Shown piece after piece: positions 46,397-55,559 of a DNA stretch of 64,000 nucleotides. Position numbers and translations under genes: made by a program. The DNA is from Clostridiales bacterium (GTDB taxonomy: Bacteria; Bacillota; Clostridia; Lachnospirales; Lachnospiraceae). The stretch's first letter is position 1. Each line of letters opens with the position of its first letter. The stretch lies in contig JAAYJU010000121.1 in the NCBI GenBank assembly GCA_012522735.1, positions 48,410 to 112,409 of the forward strand. Reading direction: 5' to 3'. The notes beneath the pieces are model-generated. The model searched no databases and had not been told where the DNA came from. It was given only the letters and a program-made list of their open reading frames with translations.

Positions 46397-47257
46397 TTAA
46401 GCCTGAAGTAATTTGTATTCATACATATCATCTATTACATTATAGCCAACCTTCTCGTAGGCACGCTTTGATAATATGTTTTTCTTGTCGACGAATAGTG
46501 TGCAGAATTCATTACCATCATCAAGATATTTTCTGCTGATGTTATATATATTTGTGGCCGCATAACCCATGCCCCTATATTCCTCAGGTGTATATACATA
46601 GCTGATTGCAATTCCACTGGCAAGCTGCCTAGTGGCTGCTGCCATGGATACTACTATCTGCTGCGAATTTTCGAATACATAAAGCTTATTGTTATTTATT
46701 AATTTACTAGTGCCTACCAAGGCGGACTCATAATCCACTTCCTTAGCTAATGCCTCAATCTGATACTGTATCATCCATTCCGTCAAGAGCTTAACTTCAT
46801 TTGGTATTGCAAGTCTAGTCTTACCCTCCGAGGGCTTAATGTCAATTAATTGCCTGATTTCCATTATATCCAGCGCCATTCTTTCCGCAAATGTACATTT
46901 AACACATTTTCCAAACTGCTCGATAAAGGCCTCACATACCTCATACTTTGCATTTAGTCCCACTGGTATAATTTGATTTTCTGCCAAATAATCTGCCAAA
47001 ACCATGGTCGCCTTACGAACATCCCTGCTGTCGTCCTCTATATAGATTGATAAATTACGAGGTGGCATATTAGAAAAATGTAATACTGTTAAATCCTCAT
47101 CCATAACCACTCCGAACAACCCCATTATTTCTTCTTGGTTTTGACGAGATTTGTAAGCATCATACAATACCAGCTGGCTTATAGCCTCCTGTTCTAAAAG
47201 TACTGCTTCATTATCCATTAAATATACATCAGCATTTTCATATACCTTAACAATCAT
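46397..47257 (-). CDS. GNAT-family N-acetyltransferase
   Basis: 286 aa. The N-terminal half is a divergent GNAT-like or regulatory region. The C-terminal domain shows IAISYVYTPEEYRGMGYAATNIYNISRKYLD, the acetyl-CoA loop (about residues 222-252), and LFVDKKNILSKRAYEKVGY. Start supported by AGAAGG. It stands alone between a Gfo/Idh gene and a surface-protein gene. The substrate is unknown. Confidence 0.87.
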   Translation of the reverse strand: MIVKVYENADVYLMDNEAVLLEQEAISQLVLYDAYKSRQNQEEIMGLFGVVMDEDLTVLHFSNMPPRNLSIYIEDDSRDVRKATMVLADYLAENQIIPVGLNAKYEVCEAFIEQFGKCVKCTFAERMALDIMEIRQLIDIKPSEGKTRLAIPNEVKLLTEWMIQYQIEALAKEVDYESALVGTSKLINNNKLYVFENSQQIVVSMAAATRQLASGIAISYVYTPEEYRGMGYAATNIYNISRKYLDDGNEFCTLFVDKKNILSKRAYEKVGYNVIDDMYEYKLLQA

Positions 47258-47410
47258 GCTAGACCTTCTTTCTATGTGGTTGCTCTATAGATTATTATAA
47301 CACAAGAATAGTACATCTACTATTTATTTCTCTTGGACTAGTATACCATTGTATTCCATATTTTGTAAATAGCCTTCTTGCAATAATCTTTTATGTATCT
47401 CGAATCGACT

Positions 47411-47447
47411 AAAGCCAGCGGGACTCCCTACAAATCCCGTTGGCTTT
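47411..47447 (-). terminator. Terminator after the surface-protein gene
   Basis: AAAGCCAGCGGGA and TCCCGTTGGCTTT pair over 13 positions (one G-T wobble) with an 11-nt loop. It lies 26 nt past the stop of the gene at 47473. Confidence 0.7.
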
Positions 47448-47472
47448 ATCGAAATAGATCTTATTTATTGAA

Positions 47473-48315
47473 TTAGTACTTTTTCACTGCTCTCTTCTTA
47501 ACTGAGGTATAAGCTGTTCCACCGATTATAAGTATTCCTGCTGCAACTATAGCTATAATACTTGCAGTCGGCAATCCCTTATTCTCATTCTCTACATCAC
47601 CTGCTGTTGAACTTATGGTTACCTTATCATCCTCGGCAGATACTAGTCTTATATCAGTACTATCTTCTGCATTCTCCTCTGCAGAATCAGCCTCAGGTAA
47701 ATCTTCAACAATTCCGGTCTGCCAGATGACCTCCGGATCCATATCCTCTGACGGCTCATCCCCATCTATAGATGTTATCTGAATCGTTAGCTCTTCCTCT
47801 TCATCAGCCATAAGCTGTTCTCTCTCTTTAATAAGAGCTTCATCATCGGTTCCGCCATCTGATACAGGTGTGTCTCCCATGTCCATAATTGGAGATGCCA
47901 CATTATCGGGAGCTGCAGGCATAACATCCGTAGGCTCATCCAGAGCATCATATAAGAATACTTCCTCAGTATCAACAACCTTTACCAACTCATCGCCAAA
48001 TTTGTCATATAGAAACGCAGCATATTCTTCATTGTAAGGTGTAATACCCACCTCTACATAATTATCAGCCACTCCGGTATAGATAACCTTTAAGCCCATC
48101 GCTTCTAACTCTTTGGCATGATCAACAAATAGATATTGATCCATCTCTCTTTGTTTTTCAAATAGCCTACTATCTTCCGAGCTTAAAGTACCTTCAAATG
48201 CTGGTGATGATCCTCCTGACTGTGCATATGCTGTGCCCACATTCATACTTCCTGCAAATAAAGCCGACATACATAGGCCTAATGCAACTGCCTTTAATAA
48301 ATTTCTCTTGATCAT
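47473..48315 (-). CDS. Secreted, membrane-anchored acidic surface protein of unknown function
   Basis: About 280 aa. GGAGG fixes the ATG at 48315. A Sec signal peptide (about residues 1-31, AYAQ cleavage region) is followed by a short folded-looking part (about 35-110) and a long Asp/Glu/Pro-rich linker (about 125-235). The C-terminus has LPTAS, a hydrophobic stretch of about 20 residues, and KKRAVKKY. This is the layout of a cell-wall sorting signal, but LPTAS lacks the usual Thr-Gly, so sortase use is uncertain. A plain membrane anchor is the simpler reading. Confidence 0.72.
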   Translation of the reverse strand: MIKRNLLKAVALGLCMSALFAGSMNVGTAYAQSGGSSPAFEGTLSSEDSRLFEKQREMDQYLFVDHAKELEAMGLKVIYTGVADNYVEVGITPYNEEYAAFLYDKFGDELVKVVDTEEVFLYDALDEPTDVMPAAPDNVASPIMDMGDTPVSDGGTDDEALIKEREQLMADEEEELTIQITSIDGDEPSEDMDPEVIWQTGIVEDLPEADSAEENAEDSTDIRLVSAEDDKVTISSTAGDVENENKGLPTASIIAIVAAGILIIGGTAYTSVKKRAVKKY

Positions 48316-48487
48316 ATTGTGCCTCCTATCTATTGCTTGTTCCATGATTCGCTACTCGACTGTTATGTACTTCTCCTTGGATCCAGCAAGAGAAATACTT
48401 GTGCCCTTTCTTCTTTTGTACTTTACAAACATTAGACGCCCCTAATCATGATATGGTTCCATAAATAGATTAATTCTATGATTTAGC

Positions 48488-48516
48488 TTGACTTTTCTAA
48501 TGGTAAATATCATAAT
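48488..48516 (+). promoter_or_regulatory. Sigma-A promoter of the yitT-like gene
   Basis: TTGACT (48488-48493), 17-nt spacer, CATAAT (48511-48516), 36 nt before the chosen start codon. Confidence 0.65.
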
Positions 48517-48551
48517 TTGTCTAGAAACGACAGTTAGAATTGGAGGCCTTT

Positions 48552-49421
48552 ATGAAAGAACAAAGCCAATTAAAAAGTAAAATAAAAGAGTATATTATGA
48601 TTACAATCGGTGTCCTTCTGGTTGTAGTGGGGGTTTATTTCTTCAAATTTCCTAACAATTTTTCTATAGGTGGTGTAACTGGTATTGCCATTATTCTAAG
48701 TAATCTACTTGGAAATGTTATCAGCTCCAGTACAATTGTATTAATATTAAACTTGGTATTATTGGGAATTGGTTATTTGTTTTTAGGAAAAAGCTTTGGT
48801 AATAGAACAGCCTATGGCACCATACTTATGTCCTTTTCCTTGCAACTCTTGGAAATTATAGCCCCATTAATGGGACCGTTGACAACAGAGCCCATGCTAG
48901 AGCTAGCCTTTGCAGTAATATTGCCTGCAGTCGGTTCAGCTATTCTCTTTAATATAGGCTCCTCAACCGGAGGAACAGATGTTATTGCCATGCTCCTAAA
49001 AAAATACACCAATATTGATATTGGACATGCACTTTTAATAACTGATTTCTTATTAACCGCAGCCACCTTCTTAGTATTTGATATAACGACTGGCTTTTTA
49101 TCCATGTTAGGTTTGTTGATAAAATCAACATTGATTGATAATGTAATAGAGAACCTAAATCTAAATAAATATTTCACTATAATATGTAAGGATCCTAAAC
49201 CAATCAGCACATTTATTACCCAGAAGCTTCACCGCAGCGCAACTGTCTTCGATGCTAAGGGGGCTTTTACAGATCAGGATAAGAAAATAATATTAACCGT
49301 TATGAGCCGTGCCCAGGCAGTTCAATTAAGAAAATTCATAAAAGAGACAGATCCAGATGCCTTTCTTTTGATAACAAATACGAGTGAGATAATTGGTCGA
49401 GGTTTCCGCGGACTATCATAA
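48552..49421 (+). CDS. YitT-family membrane protein
   Basis: About 289 aa with five to six transmembrane helices in the first 190 residues, including the family segment FPNNFSIGGVTGIAIILSN and SSTGGTDVIAMLL. A cytoplasmic C-terminal DUF2179 domain (about 200-289) includes KIILTVMSRAQAVQLRKFIKETDPDAFL. GGAGG marks the ATG at 48552. The family is widespread in Firmicutes and has no firmly known function. It is a candidate transporter with a regulatory tail. Confidence 0.9.
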   Translation: MKEQSQLKSKIKEYIMITIGVLLVVVGVYFFKFPNNFSIGGVTGIAIILSNLLGNVISSSTIVLILNLVLLGIGYLFLGKSFGNRTAYGTILMSFSLQLLEIIAPLMGPLTTEPMLELAFAVILPAVGSAILFNIGSSTGGTDVIAMLLKKYTNIDIGHALLITDFLLTAATFLVFDITTGFLSMLGLLIKSTLIDNVIENLNLNKYFTIICKDPKPISTFITQKLHRSATVFDAKGAFTDQDKKIILTVMSRAQAVQLRKFIKETDPDAFLLITNTSEIIGRGFRGLS

Positions 49422-49519
49422 CTCTTGACAATATTTTGTCTTCCTTTTGCATATATATGAAGTGTAAAGAAATATGCAAAATATTGAATGCCGCTGAAGT
49501 GGCAGAGGGAGGCTATGGT

Positions 49520-50332
49520 ATGGATGGATTTCGAACATTTGATATAACCTTGATGGAACACCGATTCTGGCTTCAGATTATGGGTGACCATGCAAGGTTT
49601 ATATTTTTTTCATTGGCACCTAATGAGGTGGAATATTTGCAAAGAGCACAGGACTTTATAATTGGATTTGACCAGCTCCTAGATCAAGCAAATAACTCTG
49701 CTAATACCGAAGAGCTTGACCTTATAACCAAACAGGCTTTCCAGCTTACTATGCAGCTAAGGGAATTCAAATTATTACTTCTTTCTCTTACCTTAAACTC
49801 GGATATAAAAATACACCTGACTTCCTCATTCTTTAATGATATGTTAAATGAATTGGAGGAATACATAACAGTACTTCATTCTCTTAATAAGAGCACTCCG
49901 GTGCTCTACCATCCACTGCACCATCATCTTCTATGGTTAGCCGACGCCGTAGGCCATGCGGCATCAGTCTCTGCTAACTTAGATTTGGTTGAAAAGGACA
50001 TGATAGATAAAAGCAATTATTATGAATTGCAGTTTACTGATTTACTAATAAAAGCAACAATGATGAACGGATACCTGCGAACACAGCTTGAAAATTTTCC
50101 TTCCTTAAGCAGGCTGAACAAACAGGTAGAAATAATAATGATCTCCTTTAAAGACTTTCTAGAGGAGTTAAGAGATGAAAGGATAAATGGGCAGATTCTA
50201 GGAACCCTATTCCCCTTAATGGCAGACCATATGTCAAGAGAGGAATGCTATTATCTATGGAAGCTAACCCAGACTGCCGGACTTAGTAAAAAACCAGACT
50301 GTGATCCCACTAGACCAAGGATAGAAGGATAA
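49520..50332 (+). CDS. DUF2935-domain protein, putative metal-binding
   Basis: About 270 aa, all-helical. The family's metal-ligand pattern repeats: LMEHRFWLQIMGDHARF (about residues 10-26), HHHLLWLADAVGHA and LMADHMSREECYYLWKLT. Two four-helix bundles resembling ferritin-like folds are likely. GGGAGG points to ATG 49520. The track start at 49436 adds 28 residues with no ribosome site. It is followed by a rubrerythrin-like gene, which fits a shared metal or oxidative-stress theme. The function is unknown. Confidence 0.85.
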   Translation: MDGFRTFDITLMEHRFWLQIMGDHARFIFFSLAPNEVEYLQRAQDFIIGFDQLLDQANNSANTEELDLITKQAFQLTMQLREFKLLLLSLTLNSDIKIHLTSSFFNDMLNELEEYITVLHSLNKSTPVLYHPLHHHLLWLADAVGHAASVSANLDLVEKDMIDKSNYYELQFTDLLIKATMMNGYLRTQLENFPSLSRLNKQVEIIMISFKDFLEELRDERINGQILGTLFPLMADHMSREECYYLWKLTQTAGLSKKPDCDPTRPRIEG

Positions 50333-50401
50333 TTCTACAAGGTATATTCTAAATATGCATATCATAGTTGATATAGTATTAATAAAGAAGGGAAAGAAGA
50401 T

Positions 50402-50944
50402 ATGGAATTTCAGCAAAGCAGAACATTTACTAATCTACAAAATGCATATAATATGGAGCTTATGCAAAGCACTCTTTATTCAATATATGGTGATATTGTC
50501 AGACAGGAAGGATTCCGTCAAATAGGCAATGTCTATGACATATTCCAGAGAAACAATAAGGAGCATGCAAGGATATGGTTAAGACAATTAAACGAAGGGG
50601 TTCTACCCGATTCTAGAGAAGCCCTTCAAGCATCGGTACAGCAGGAATACTTTAATGGAAATCAGCTTTACCGGGAATATGCCCTTATAGCCAATGAGGA
50701 AGGTTATAATGATATTGAGGCTTTATTTAATGGTGTCGCTAATATTGATTTAAACCATGCTCTTCAGCTGGAAATGTATTATGATGATGTAATAAGAAAC
50801 CAGGTCTTTTGCAAGGAACAGCCTACTCTATGGATATGCATGCAATGTGGAAATATAATGGGTGGCGACTGTGCCCCGGAAATCTGCCCGGTATGTGGCT
50901 TTCCTCAAAGCGTTTATCGTCAATATGGTGTGGAACCTGTTTAA
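50402..50944 (+). CDS. Rubrerythrin-like protein with rubredoxin-type C-terminus
   Basis: 180 aa. The N-terminal ferritin-like domain (about residues 8-130) keeps MELMQ and NNKEHARIW ligand positions. At the second site IDLNHALQ stands where the family usually has an EVEKHH-type motif, so the diiron centre may be altered. The C-terminal rubredoxin-like domain has WICMQCGNIM and ICPVCGFP, a full CxxC pair set. Rubrerythrins reduce peroxide in anaerobes. This one is a divergent member whose redox role is inferred. Confidence 0.82.
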   Translation: MEFQQSRTFTNLQNAYNMELMQSTLYSIYGDIVRQEGFRQIGNVYDIFQRNNKEHARIWLRQLNEGVLPDSREALQASVQQEYFNGNQLYREYALIANEEGYNDIEALFNGVANIDLNHALQLEMYYDDVIRNQVFCKEQPTLWICMQCGNIMGGDCAPEICPVCGFPQSVYRQYGVEPV

Positions 50945-50970
50945 GCATATACTTTCACATTGACCTATGT

Positions 50971-51006
50971 AAGAGGAGGTAGCCTTATCTAGGGCTACCT
51001 CCTCTT
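50971..51006. terminator. Bidirectional terminator between the rubrerythrin-like and CAP genes
   Basis: A perfect 14-bp stem AAGAGGAGGTAGCC with complement and an 8-nt loop lies between convergent genes. Confidence 0.85.
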
Positions 51007-51045
51007 ATTTCTATACTTATCTAGCTAAGTCCATACTCTCTATTC

Positions 51046-52089
51046 TTAGTTAGTAAATAACTGTGACCAATATATAACTCCACCTGATTGGTATACACCG
51101 ATACCGATTTTACCAAAACTACCATTTAAGATATTAGCTCTATGTCCGGGAGAATTCATCCATCCGTTCACAACCTCCTGAGGAGAACGCTGACCATAAG
51201 CTATATTCTCACCTGCTGTCCTATATGAAATTCCATATTCCTGTAACACGGTTGAGAATTTGCTACCATTAGGTCTAGTATGTGAGAAGGATGTCTTTGT
51301 TTCCTGTGCACGCTTATCCGCTGCTGCCTTTAATGTTGCATTTGTGGTTAGAGAGGAAAGCCCTGCCTTTGAACGTTCGATATTAACAAGTCTTAAAACC
51401 TCTTCTGCAAATCCTTGATTGCTTCCAGAATTATTAGTAGGTGGTGTTGTGGGTGCCGGTTTGGTTGGAGTAGTTGTGGGCGCTAGCTCTTTTACAACAT
51501 CCTGTGTTGAGTTACAATCGGATAAATCTACATTCTTATAAACAAATACATTATTACCATTAGATTTAAAATCATTGATATAATCAGAAGCCTTATTATT
51601 AGAATTATTTGCAGCAATGTTATTCTCATTATTATTTGTTACGGGCTTCTCACTGGTCTTATTAGTAGTAACTTGCTTTGTTACTTCTTTATTGACATTT
51701 GTATTTACTACTTTCTTATTTGAGGATTTTTGCTTATCCTTTTTATCATTGTTCTTTACTGTTGATTGCATATCGCTCTTTACTGTAGCTTGTTCATCCT
51801 TCTGTTCTTTCTTGTCTTCCTTTACTTCTCTTTCTTCCTTTGTATTATTAGTATCTTTGATTTCAGTATCTTCTGCCTTAGGGGCTGCTACTTCTACTTC
51901 ATCTTTCGTTTCTATCTTAACCTTATCAGCTACTTCTGTATTCTTCACTGCTTCGGCGTCTTGCTCTATATTAACCTGCTGTGTATTTCTATCTATAATT
52001 GCTTCATCATTAGATGCAAGCTGATTAATGCCGAATGTACCTGCAAGTGACAGTGCTAGTGAACATAAAGTTACGATTAGTTTCTTCAT
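51046..52089 (-). CDS. Secreted CAP-domain (SCP/YkwD-like) protein
   Basis: 347 aa envelope or secreted protein. A signal peptide (about residues 1-24) precedes a very charged Lys/Glu/Asn repeat-rich linker (about 30-190) and a Pro/Thr stretch (about 205-222). The C-terminal CAP domain (about 225-347) has FSHTRPNGSKF, TAGENIAYGQRSPQEVV and GWMNSPGHRANILN, with the conserved His and Glu residues. Members in spore formers act at the cell surface or coat. The function is otherwise unknown. It has a 5' leader of up to about 320 nt. Confidence 0.9.
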   Translation of the reverse strand: MKKLIVTLCSLALSLAGTFGINQLASNDEAIIDRNTQQVNIEQDAEAVKNTEVADKVKIETKDEVEVAAPKAEDTEIKDTNNTKEEREVKEDKKEQKDEQATVKSDMQSTVKNNDKKDKQKSSNKKVVNTNVNKEVTKQVTTNKTSEKPVTNNNENNIAANNSNNKASDYINDFKSNGNNVFVYKNVDLSDCNSTQDVVKELAPTTTPTKPAPTTPPTNNSGSNQGFAEEVLRLVNIERSKAGLSSLTTNATLKAAADKRAQETKTSFSHTRPNGSKFSTVLQEYGISYRTAGENIAYGQRSPQEVVNGWMNSPGHRANILNGSFGKIGIGVYQSGGVIYWSQLFTN

Positions 52090-52410
52090 TCTTTATACCT
52101 CCTATTTGGTGTCTGTCTTGCTGCTCCTTAAGACTACCACAGTAGAATATCATCTTCAACCGTTAACTATTGGAAGTTGCCCTAATCATTGGGATTTATC
52201 TGGATTTTATTGCCCTGTCTTTTACTATAATTTGTTACAAAGTTATTAAATATCGCTTGAATTTTTACATTTTTTATGAGATTAGTGCATGCTACACATG
52301 CGTAAACTTATGTAGAATTAGCTTTTTACTCGCATAATTATCGCCTTTCTACTTACACTAATAGCATAAAAGAAGTCCATCACACAACTTATTATAAAAG
52401 GAGAATACTT
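52090..52410. other. Divergent intergenic region upstream of the CAP gene
   Basis: The minus-strand side should hold the CAP promoter and a leader with two GGGCAA motifs and several short stems. I compared it by eye with c-di-GMP and c-di-AMP riboswitches and found no convincing match. The plus-strand side leads to the small ORF at 52411 (AAGGAG before its ATG). I see nothing further. Confidence 0.35.
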
Positions 52411-52605
52411 ATGGATAGATTTAATGATAACAGAGCAACACCGAAGAGAAGAACAGGAGTAAAGAATGATATCGACTCTCCTAATAAAGAAAATGATAAT
52501 GATAAAGAACCTACTCATATAATAGCACCGGAAATAGCTCAGCCCAATCCTACCAGTGCCACCCCTACCATTCCGAGCGAAATGCCGGCAAGGGACATAA
52601 AATAA
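52411..52605 (+). CDS. Small hydrophilic protein of unknown function
   Basis: 64 aa, very polar, rich in Asn, Asp, Lys and Pro, with no hydrophobic core and probably disordered. AAGGAG lies 7 nt before the ATG, the best evidence that it is real. It is not a shadow of any gene on the other strand. Element B follows directly and could end its transcript. I recognise no family. A small acid-soluble or structural protein is possible but not supported. Confidence 0.5.
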   Translation: MDRFNDNRATPKRRTGVKNDIDSPNKENDNDKEPTHIIAPEIAQPNPTSATPTIPSEMPARDIK

Positions 52606-52607
52606 TG

Positions 52608-52714
52608 AAAGTGGCTGTTTCAAAATTGTACTCGGGATATATAAGTGTAACCAACACACGATGTGTGTTGGTTACACTTATACATCCCTTGTAGTTTTTG
52701 AAACAACCACTCTT
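52608..52714. repeat. Nested palindromic element B (two long stems)
   Basis: An outer stem AGTGGCTGTTTCAAAA with its complement (one mismatch) encloses a 26-bp hairpin (52634-52659 with 52663-52688, one mismatch, GAT loop). Sequence and layout are homologous to element A at 28054, with changes in both arms that keep pairing. It lies between the small ORF and the convergent ABC transporter genes and could serve as a bidirectional terminator. Confidence 0.85.
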
Positions 52715-53464
52715 TTATTCGGATTTTACGTCCCTTAAGATTCTACGAAGGAATTCTCTTGTACGCTCTTGCTTTGGATTATTGAATATTTCCTTCGGAC
52801 TTCCTTCCTCAGCAATAACACCTTGGTCCATGAATACTACCCTGTCTGCTACCTCACTGGCAAATCCCATCTCATGGGTTACTACCAGCATGGTTAATCC
52901 ACTCTTAGCAAGATCTTTCATAACAGCCAGTACCTCTCCTACCATCTCGGGGTCTAGTGCTGAGGTTGGCTCATCGAAAAGCATAACATCAGGCTCCATA
53001 GACAGTGCTCTGGCTATAGCCACTCTTTGCTTCATTCCTCCCGAAAGCTGCCTGGGCTTGGCATTGATATACTGATCCATGCCAACCACCTTTAGGAACT
53101 TCAGTGCAACCTTTTCGGCTTCCTCCTTACTACGATGTAGAACCTTCATCTGACCGATTGTGCAGTTGCTAAGAACATTATGATTGTTAAATAGGTTAAA
53201 CTGCTGGAATACCATTCCAAGCTTTGTTCTATATGCATAAACGTCATGCTTATTATCCAAGACGTTATTTCCATGATATATGATTTCTCCACCGCTGGGC
53301 TTTTCCAATAGATTTATACAGCGTAGAAGTGTCGATTTTCCGGAACCCGAAGCTCCTATTATACATACAACCTCTCCTTTATTTACTGAGAAATTGATAT
53401 CTGATAATATTTCATTTTCACCAAACCATTTACTTAAATGCCGAACTTCTATAATTTTATCCAT
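52715..53464 (-). CDS. Polar amino-acid ABC transporter ATP-binding protein (probable lysine importer)
   Basis: About 249 aa cytosolic ATPase. Walker [14 protein letters not shown] (about residues 34-46), Q-loop [11 protein letters not shown], signature [15 protein letters not shown] and Walker [15 protein letters not shown] are all complete. GGAGG fixes the ATG at 53464. It belongs to the GlnQ group. The operon (binding protein, permease, ATPase) sits behind a lysine riboswitch, so lysine or a related basic amino acid is the likely cargo. Confidence 0.92.
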   Translation of the reverse strand: MDKIIEVRHLSKWFGENEILSDINFSVNKGEVVCIIGASGSGKSTLLRCINLLEKPSGGEIIYHGNNVLDNKHDVYAYRTKLGMVFQQFNLFNNHNVLSNCTIGQMKVLHRSKEEAEKVALKFLKVVGMDQYINAKPRQLSGGMKQRVAIARALSMEPDVMLFDEPTSALDPEMVGEVLAVMKDLAKSGLTMLVVTHEMGFASEVADRVVFMDQGVIAEEGSPKEIFNNPKQERTREFLRRILRDVKSE

Positions 53465-53484
53465 TTTTACCTCCATAAAGCCTA

Positions 53485-54258
53485 TTAACCAGTCTTCCTG
53501 GACTTCTTTGCTAAGTCCTCAGGTCTTGCCACCTGCATCTGATTACCCGGAATTACATTAAAATTCTCCGGTCCATCCATTTTCTTCTCAGCAAATCTAA
53601 GTATTCTGGTTACAGTAAGCGTCATTACAAGATATATAACACTGGCTATCAAAAACGGCTCAAAGAAGCGAAATACATTGCCGGTAACCGAGCTTGTCTG
53701 GTAGAATAATTCTGTAACAGAAATTACGTTTAATACTGAGCTGTCCTTAATATTAATAACAAATTCATTGCCCATTGCAGGTAGGATATTTCTTATTACC
53801 TGAGGTAAAACCACATAGAGCATGGTCTTAATATGATTCATACCTACGGCATGGGCTGCCTCAAATTGTCCCTTATCAACAGAAATAATACCTCCGCGTA
53901 CTATTTCAGCTGTGTATGCACCGGTATTGATAGATACTATAAATATACCAGCAAATATCTTGTCCATATCTATGTTAAAAAGCATAAGTGATCCATAATA
54001 TATAACCATAGCTTGCACAATCATGGGAGTACCACGAAATACCTCAACATAAACCGTAAGAAAGGTATTGATAACTTTTTGTATGGCACTCTTAACTTTA
54101 CTATCGGGCAAGGGAATGGTTCGGATTGTTCCTATGATTAAACCAATGAGAGCTCCAAGGATTGTTCCAATAATGGATATATATAAGGTTACACCTGCTC
54201 CTCTTAGAAACATCGGCCAATATCTTACTAATATTTTACTAATCGAATCCCATGTCAT
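53485..54258 (-). CDS. Polar amino-acid ABC transporter permease (probable lysine importer)
   Basis: About 257 aa HisMQ-type permease with five transmembrane helices. [18 protein letters not shown] and the ATPase-contact loop [29 protein letters not shown] are typical. The track start is a TTG at 54282 without a ribosome site. The ATG at 54258 (MTWDSISK) matches the family, although AAAGG is rather far upstream. It lies 20 nt before the ATPase gene. The cargo is inferred from the riboswitch. Confidence 0.9.
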   Translation of the reverse strand: MTWDSISKILVRYWPMFLRGAGVTLYISIIGTILGALIGLIIGTIRTIPLPDSKVKSAIQKVINTFLTVYVEVFRGTPMIVQAMVIYYGSLMLFNIDMDKIFAGIFIVSINTGAYTAEIVRGGIISVDKGQFEAAHAVGMNHIKTMLYVVLPQVIRNILPAMGNEFVINIKDSSVLNVISVTELFYQTSSVTGNVFRFFEPFLIASVIYLVMTLTVTRILRFAEKKMDGPENFNVIPGNQMQVARPEDLAKKSRKTG

Positions 54259-54287
54259 AATTTTAAACCATGCCTTTCTCAAAAATC

Positions 54288-54338
54288 AGAGACTGCCCTA
54301 AAATCCTAAAAGCATCCTAGGACAGCCTCAAAGTCTCT
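54288..54338 (-). repeat. Hairpin between the binding-protein and permease genes
   Basis: AGAGACT/AGTCTCT forms the outer stem, and CTGCCCTA with TAGGACAG extends it with one mismatch. It is placed just after the stop of the binding-protein gene, as at 8105 in the galactan operon, and may adjust the relative amounts of binding protein and permease. Confidence 0.6.
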
Positions 54339-54342
54339 TATA

Positions 54343-55164
54343 CTACTCAGATGACGGTTGATTCTTAATAGCATCATCCATTAATTTTATACGCTCATCC
54401 GCTGATATTCCTGCAAGAATTTTATTGATCTCCTCTGTTAACTTACTGTCTTTCTTTAGGCCTACAGCTATTGCTGTGTCATCAGGAGAGGTCTCAAACC
54501 CATCCTCAAATGATACCATAGCAAAATTGCTATTAGCCGCTGTTGCACTTACACCCTCGGGACGCTCCGACACATATCCGTCTATGGCACCTGATTCTAA
54601 GGCAACACGCATAGCAGTAAAGTCGTTCATAGCCGTCTGCATATTCACACCTTCGATTTGCTCAATAACAGTATAGTGGAAGGTATTAAGCTGTGCGGTA
54701 ATCTTTGCGCCGGCAAAATCTGAAAGCTTTGTAGCATTTTCATAGGCTCCGCCCTTTTGCACTACCATAACAAGATCAGACTCATAATAGTTGTCAGAGA
54801 AGTCTATGGACTCCTTACGTTCTGCTGTCGGAGACATACCTGCAATTATGGCATCAATCTTTCCTGATATTAACGCTGGTAATAATCCATCCCAATCAGT
54901 CTTAACAATAACCAGTTCCTTTCCAAGACCTTCTGCAATTTGCTTAGCTATCTCTACATCATAGCCCCCTGCAAATTCCTTTTCACCATCAATAGGAACT
55001 GCTCCCTTTGTGTTTTCTATCTGTGTCCAGTTAAAAGGAGGATAAGCTGCCTCTAGTCCAACCTTAAAGGTACCCCCTTTTCCTGTCTCTTTCTTGCCAC
55101 AAGCTGCGGCAGTCATCATTACCATAAGAGCAATGATGGCTAATGCTATTACTCTTTTTCTCAT
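54343..55164 (-). CDS. Amino-acid-binding lipoprotein (probable lysine-binding)
   Basis: About 273 aa family-3 solute-binding protein. GAGGAGG fixes the ATG at 55164, giving MRKRVIALAI and a lipobox MMTAAACGKK (Cys about residue 22). The mature part starts FKVGLEAAYPPFNW and carries DWDGLLPALISGKIDAIIAGMSPTAERKESIDFSDNYY, typical of polar amino-acid receptors. It is the first gene after a lysine riboswitch, so it should be made when lysine is low. The ligand is inferred from this. Confidence 0.92.
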   Translation of the reverse strand: MRKRVIALAIIALMVMMTAAACGKKETGKGGTFKVGLEAAYPPFNWTQIENTKGAVPIDGEKEFAGGYDVEIAKQIAEGLGKELVIVKTDWDGLLPALISGKIDAIIAGMSPTAERKESIDFSDNYYESDLVMVVQKGGAYENATKLSDFAGAKITAQLNTFHYTVIEQIEGVNMQTAMNDFTAMRVALESGAIDGYVSERPEGVSATAANSNFAMVSFEDGFETSPDDTAIAVGLKKDSKLTEEINKILAGISADERIKLMDDAIKNQPSSE

Positions 55165-55275
55165 AATTTCCTCCTCTTTCTCCTCCAGAAGTCTTTGCTT
55201 CTGACTCAATTAATTTGTTTCCTCTATCTATCAGGTCCGCGTACAAGTTCGAAATTAGTAAGCTTGCTTTTGCGT

Positions 55276-55305
55276 AAATAAAAAACCTGAGACTCTCTCA
55301 GGTTT
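55276..55305 (-). terminator. Riboswitch expression-platform terminator
   Basis: Minus strand AAACCTGAGA/TCTCAGGTTT, a perfect 10-bp stem with a 3-nt loop followed by TTTATTT. It directly follows the lysine aptamer and lies about 110 nt before the binding-protein gene, so lysine binding would favour termination. Confidence 0.85.
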
Positions 55306-55310
55306 GTTCT

Positions 55311-55530
55311 TACACTTCGAGTCCTCCACATTCCCTGAATGAGATAGCACAACTCATAAAGCCGGGTAGCCTTATGAGACAGTCCTACAGCTCTTAACTG
55401 TAAGCCCAGCAAATAATACCGAGTATATTATAAGCTTCGGCGATATTTCCTTCTCTATAGCTTCTTGGCTTCTCAGGCTCCACTATAGACTAATAAATAC
55501 CGCTCCTCTACCCCACCAAAAAAGTGAGGC
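55311..55530 (-). promoter_or_regulatory. Lysine riboswitch (L box)
   Basis: Read on the minus strand, the conserved L-box landmarks appear in order: GGTAGAGGAGC, TAGTCTATAGTGGAG, a stem ending AAGGAAATATCGCCGAAGC, TGCTGGGC, GGACTGTCTCATAAG with its arm, and finally TGTGGAGGACTCGAAGTG closing helix P1. A terminator follows. The five-helix layout and about 220-nt length fit the family. It controls the amino-acid importer genes downstream and identifies lysine as the likely substrate. Confidence 0.88.
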
Positions 55531-55559
55531 CTTTAAATTATTAGGTTAATACTGCTAAC

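Noticed and set aside
51617-52050. Ser/Phe-rich plus-strand ORFs opposite the CAP gene
   Set aside because: Frame shadows of the Lys/Glu/Asn-rich linker. The composition is an artefact of the other strand.
52318-52659. 113-aa minus-strand ORF opposite the small ORF at 52411
   Set aside because: It runs through element B, has no ribosome site and lies opposite a better-supported small ORF.
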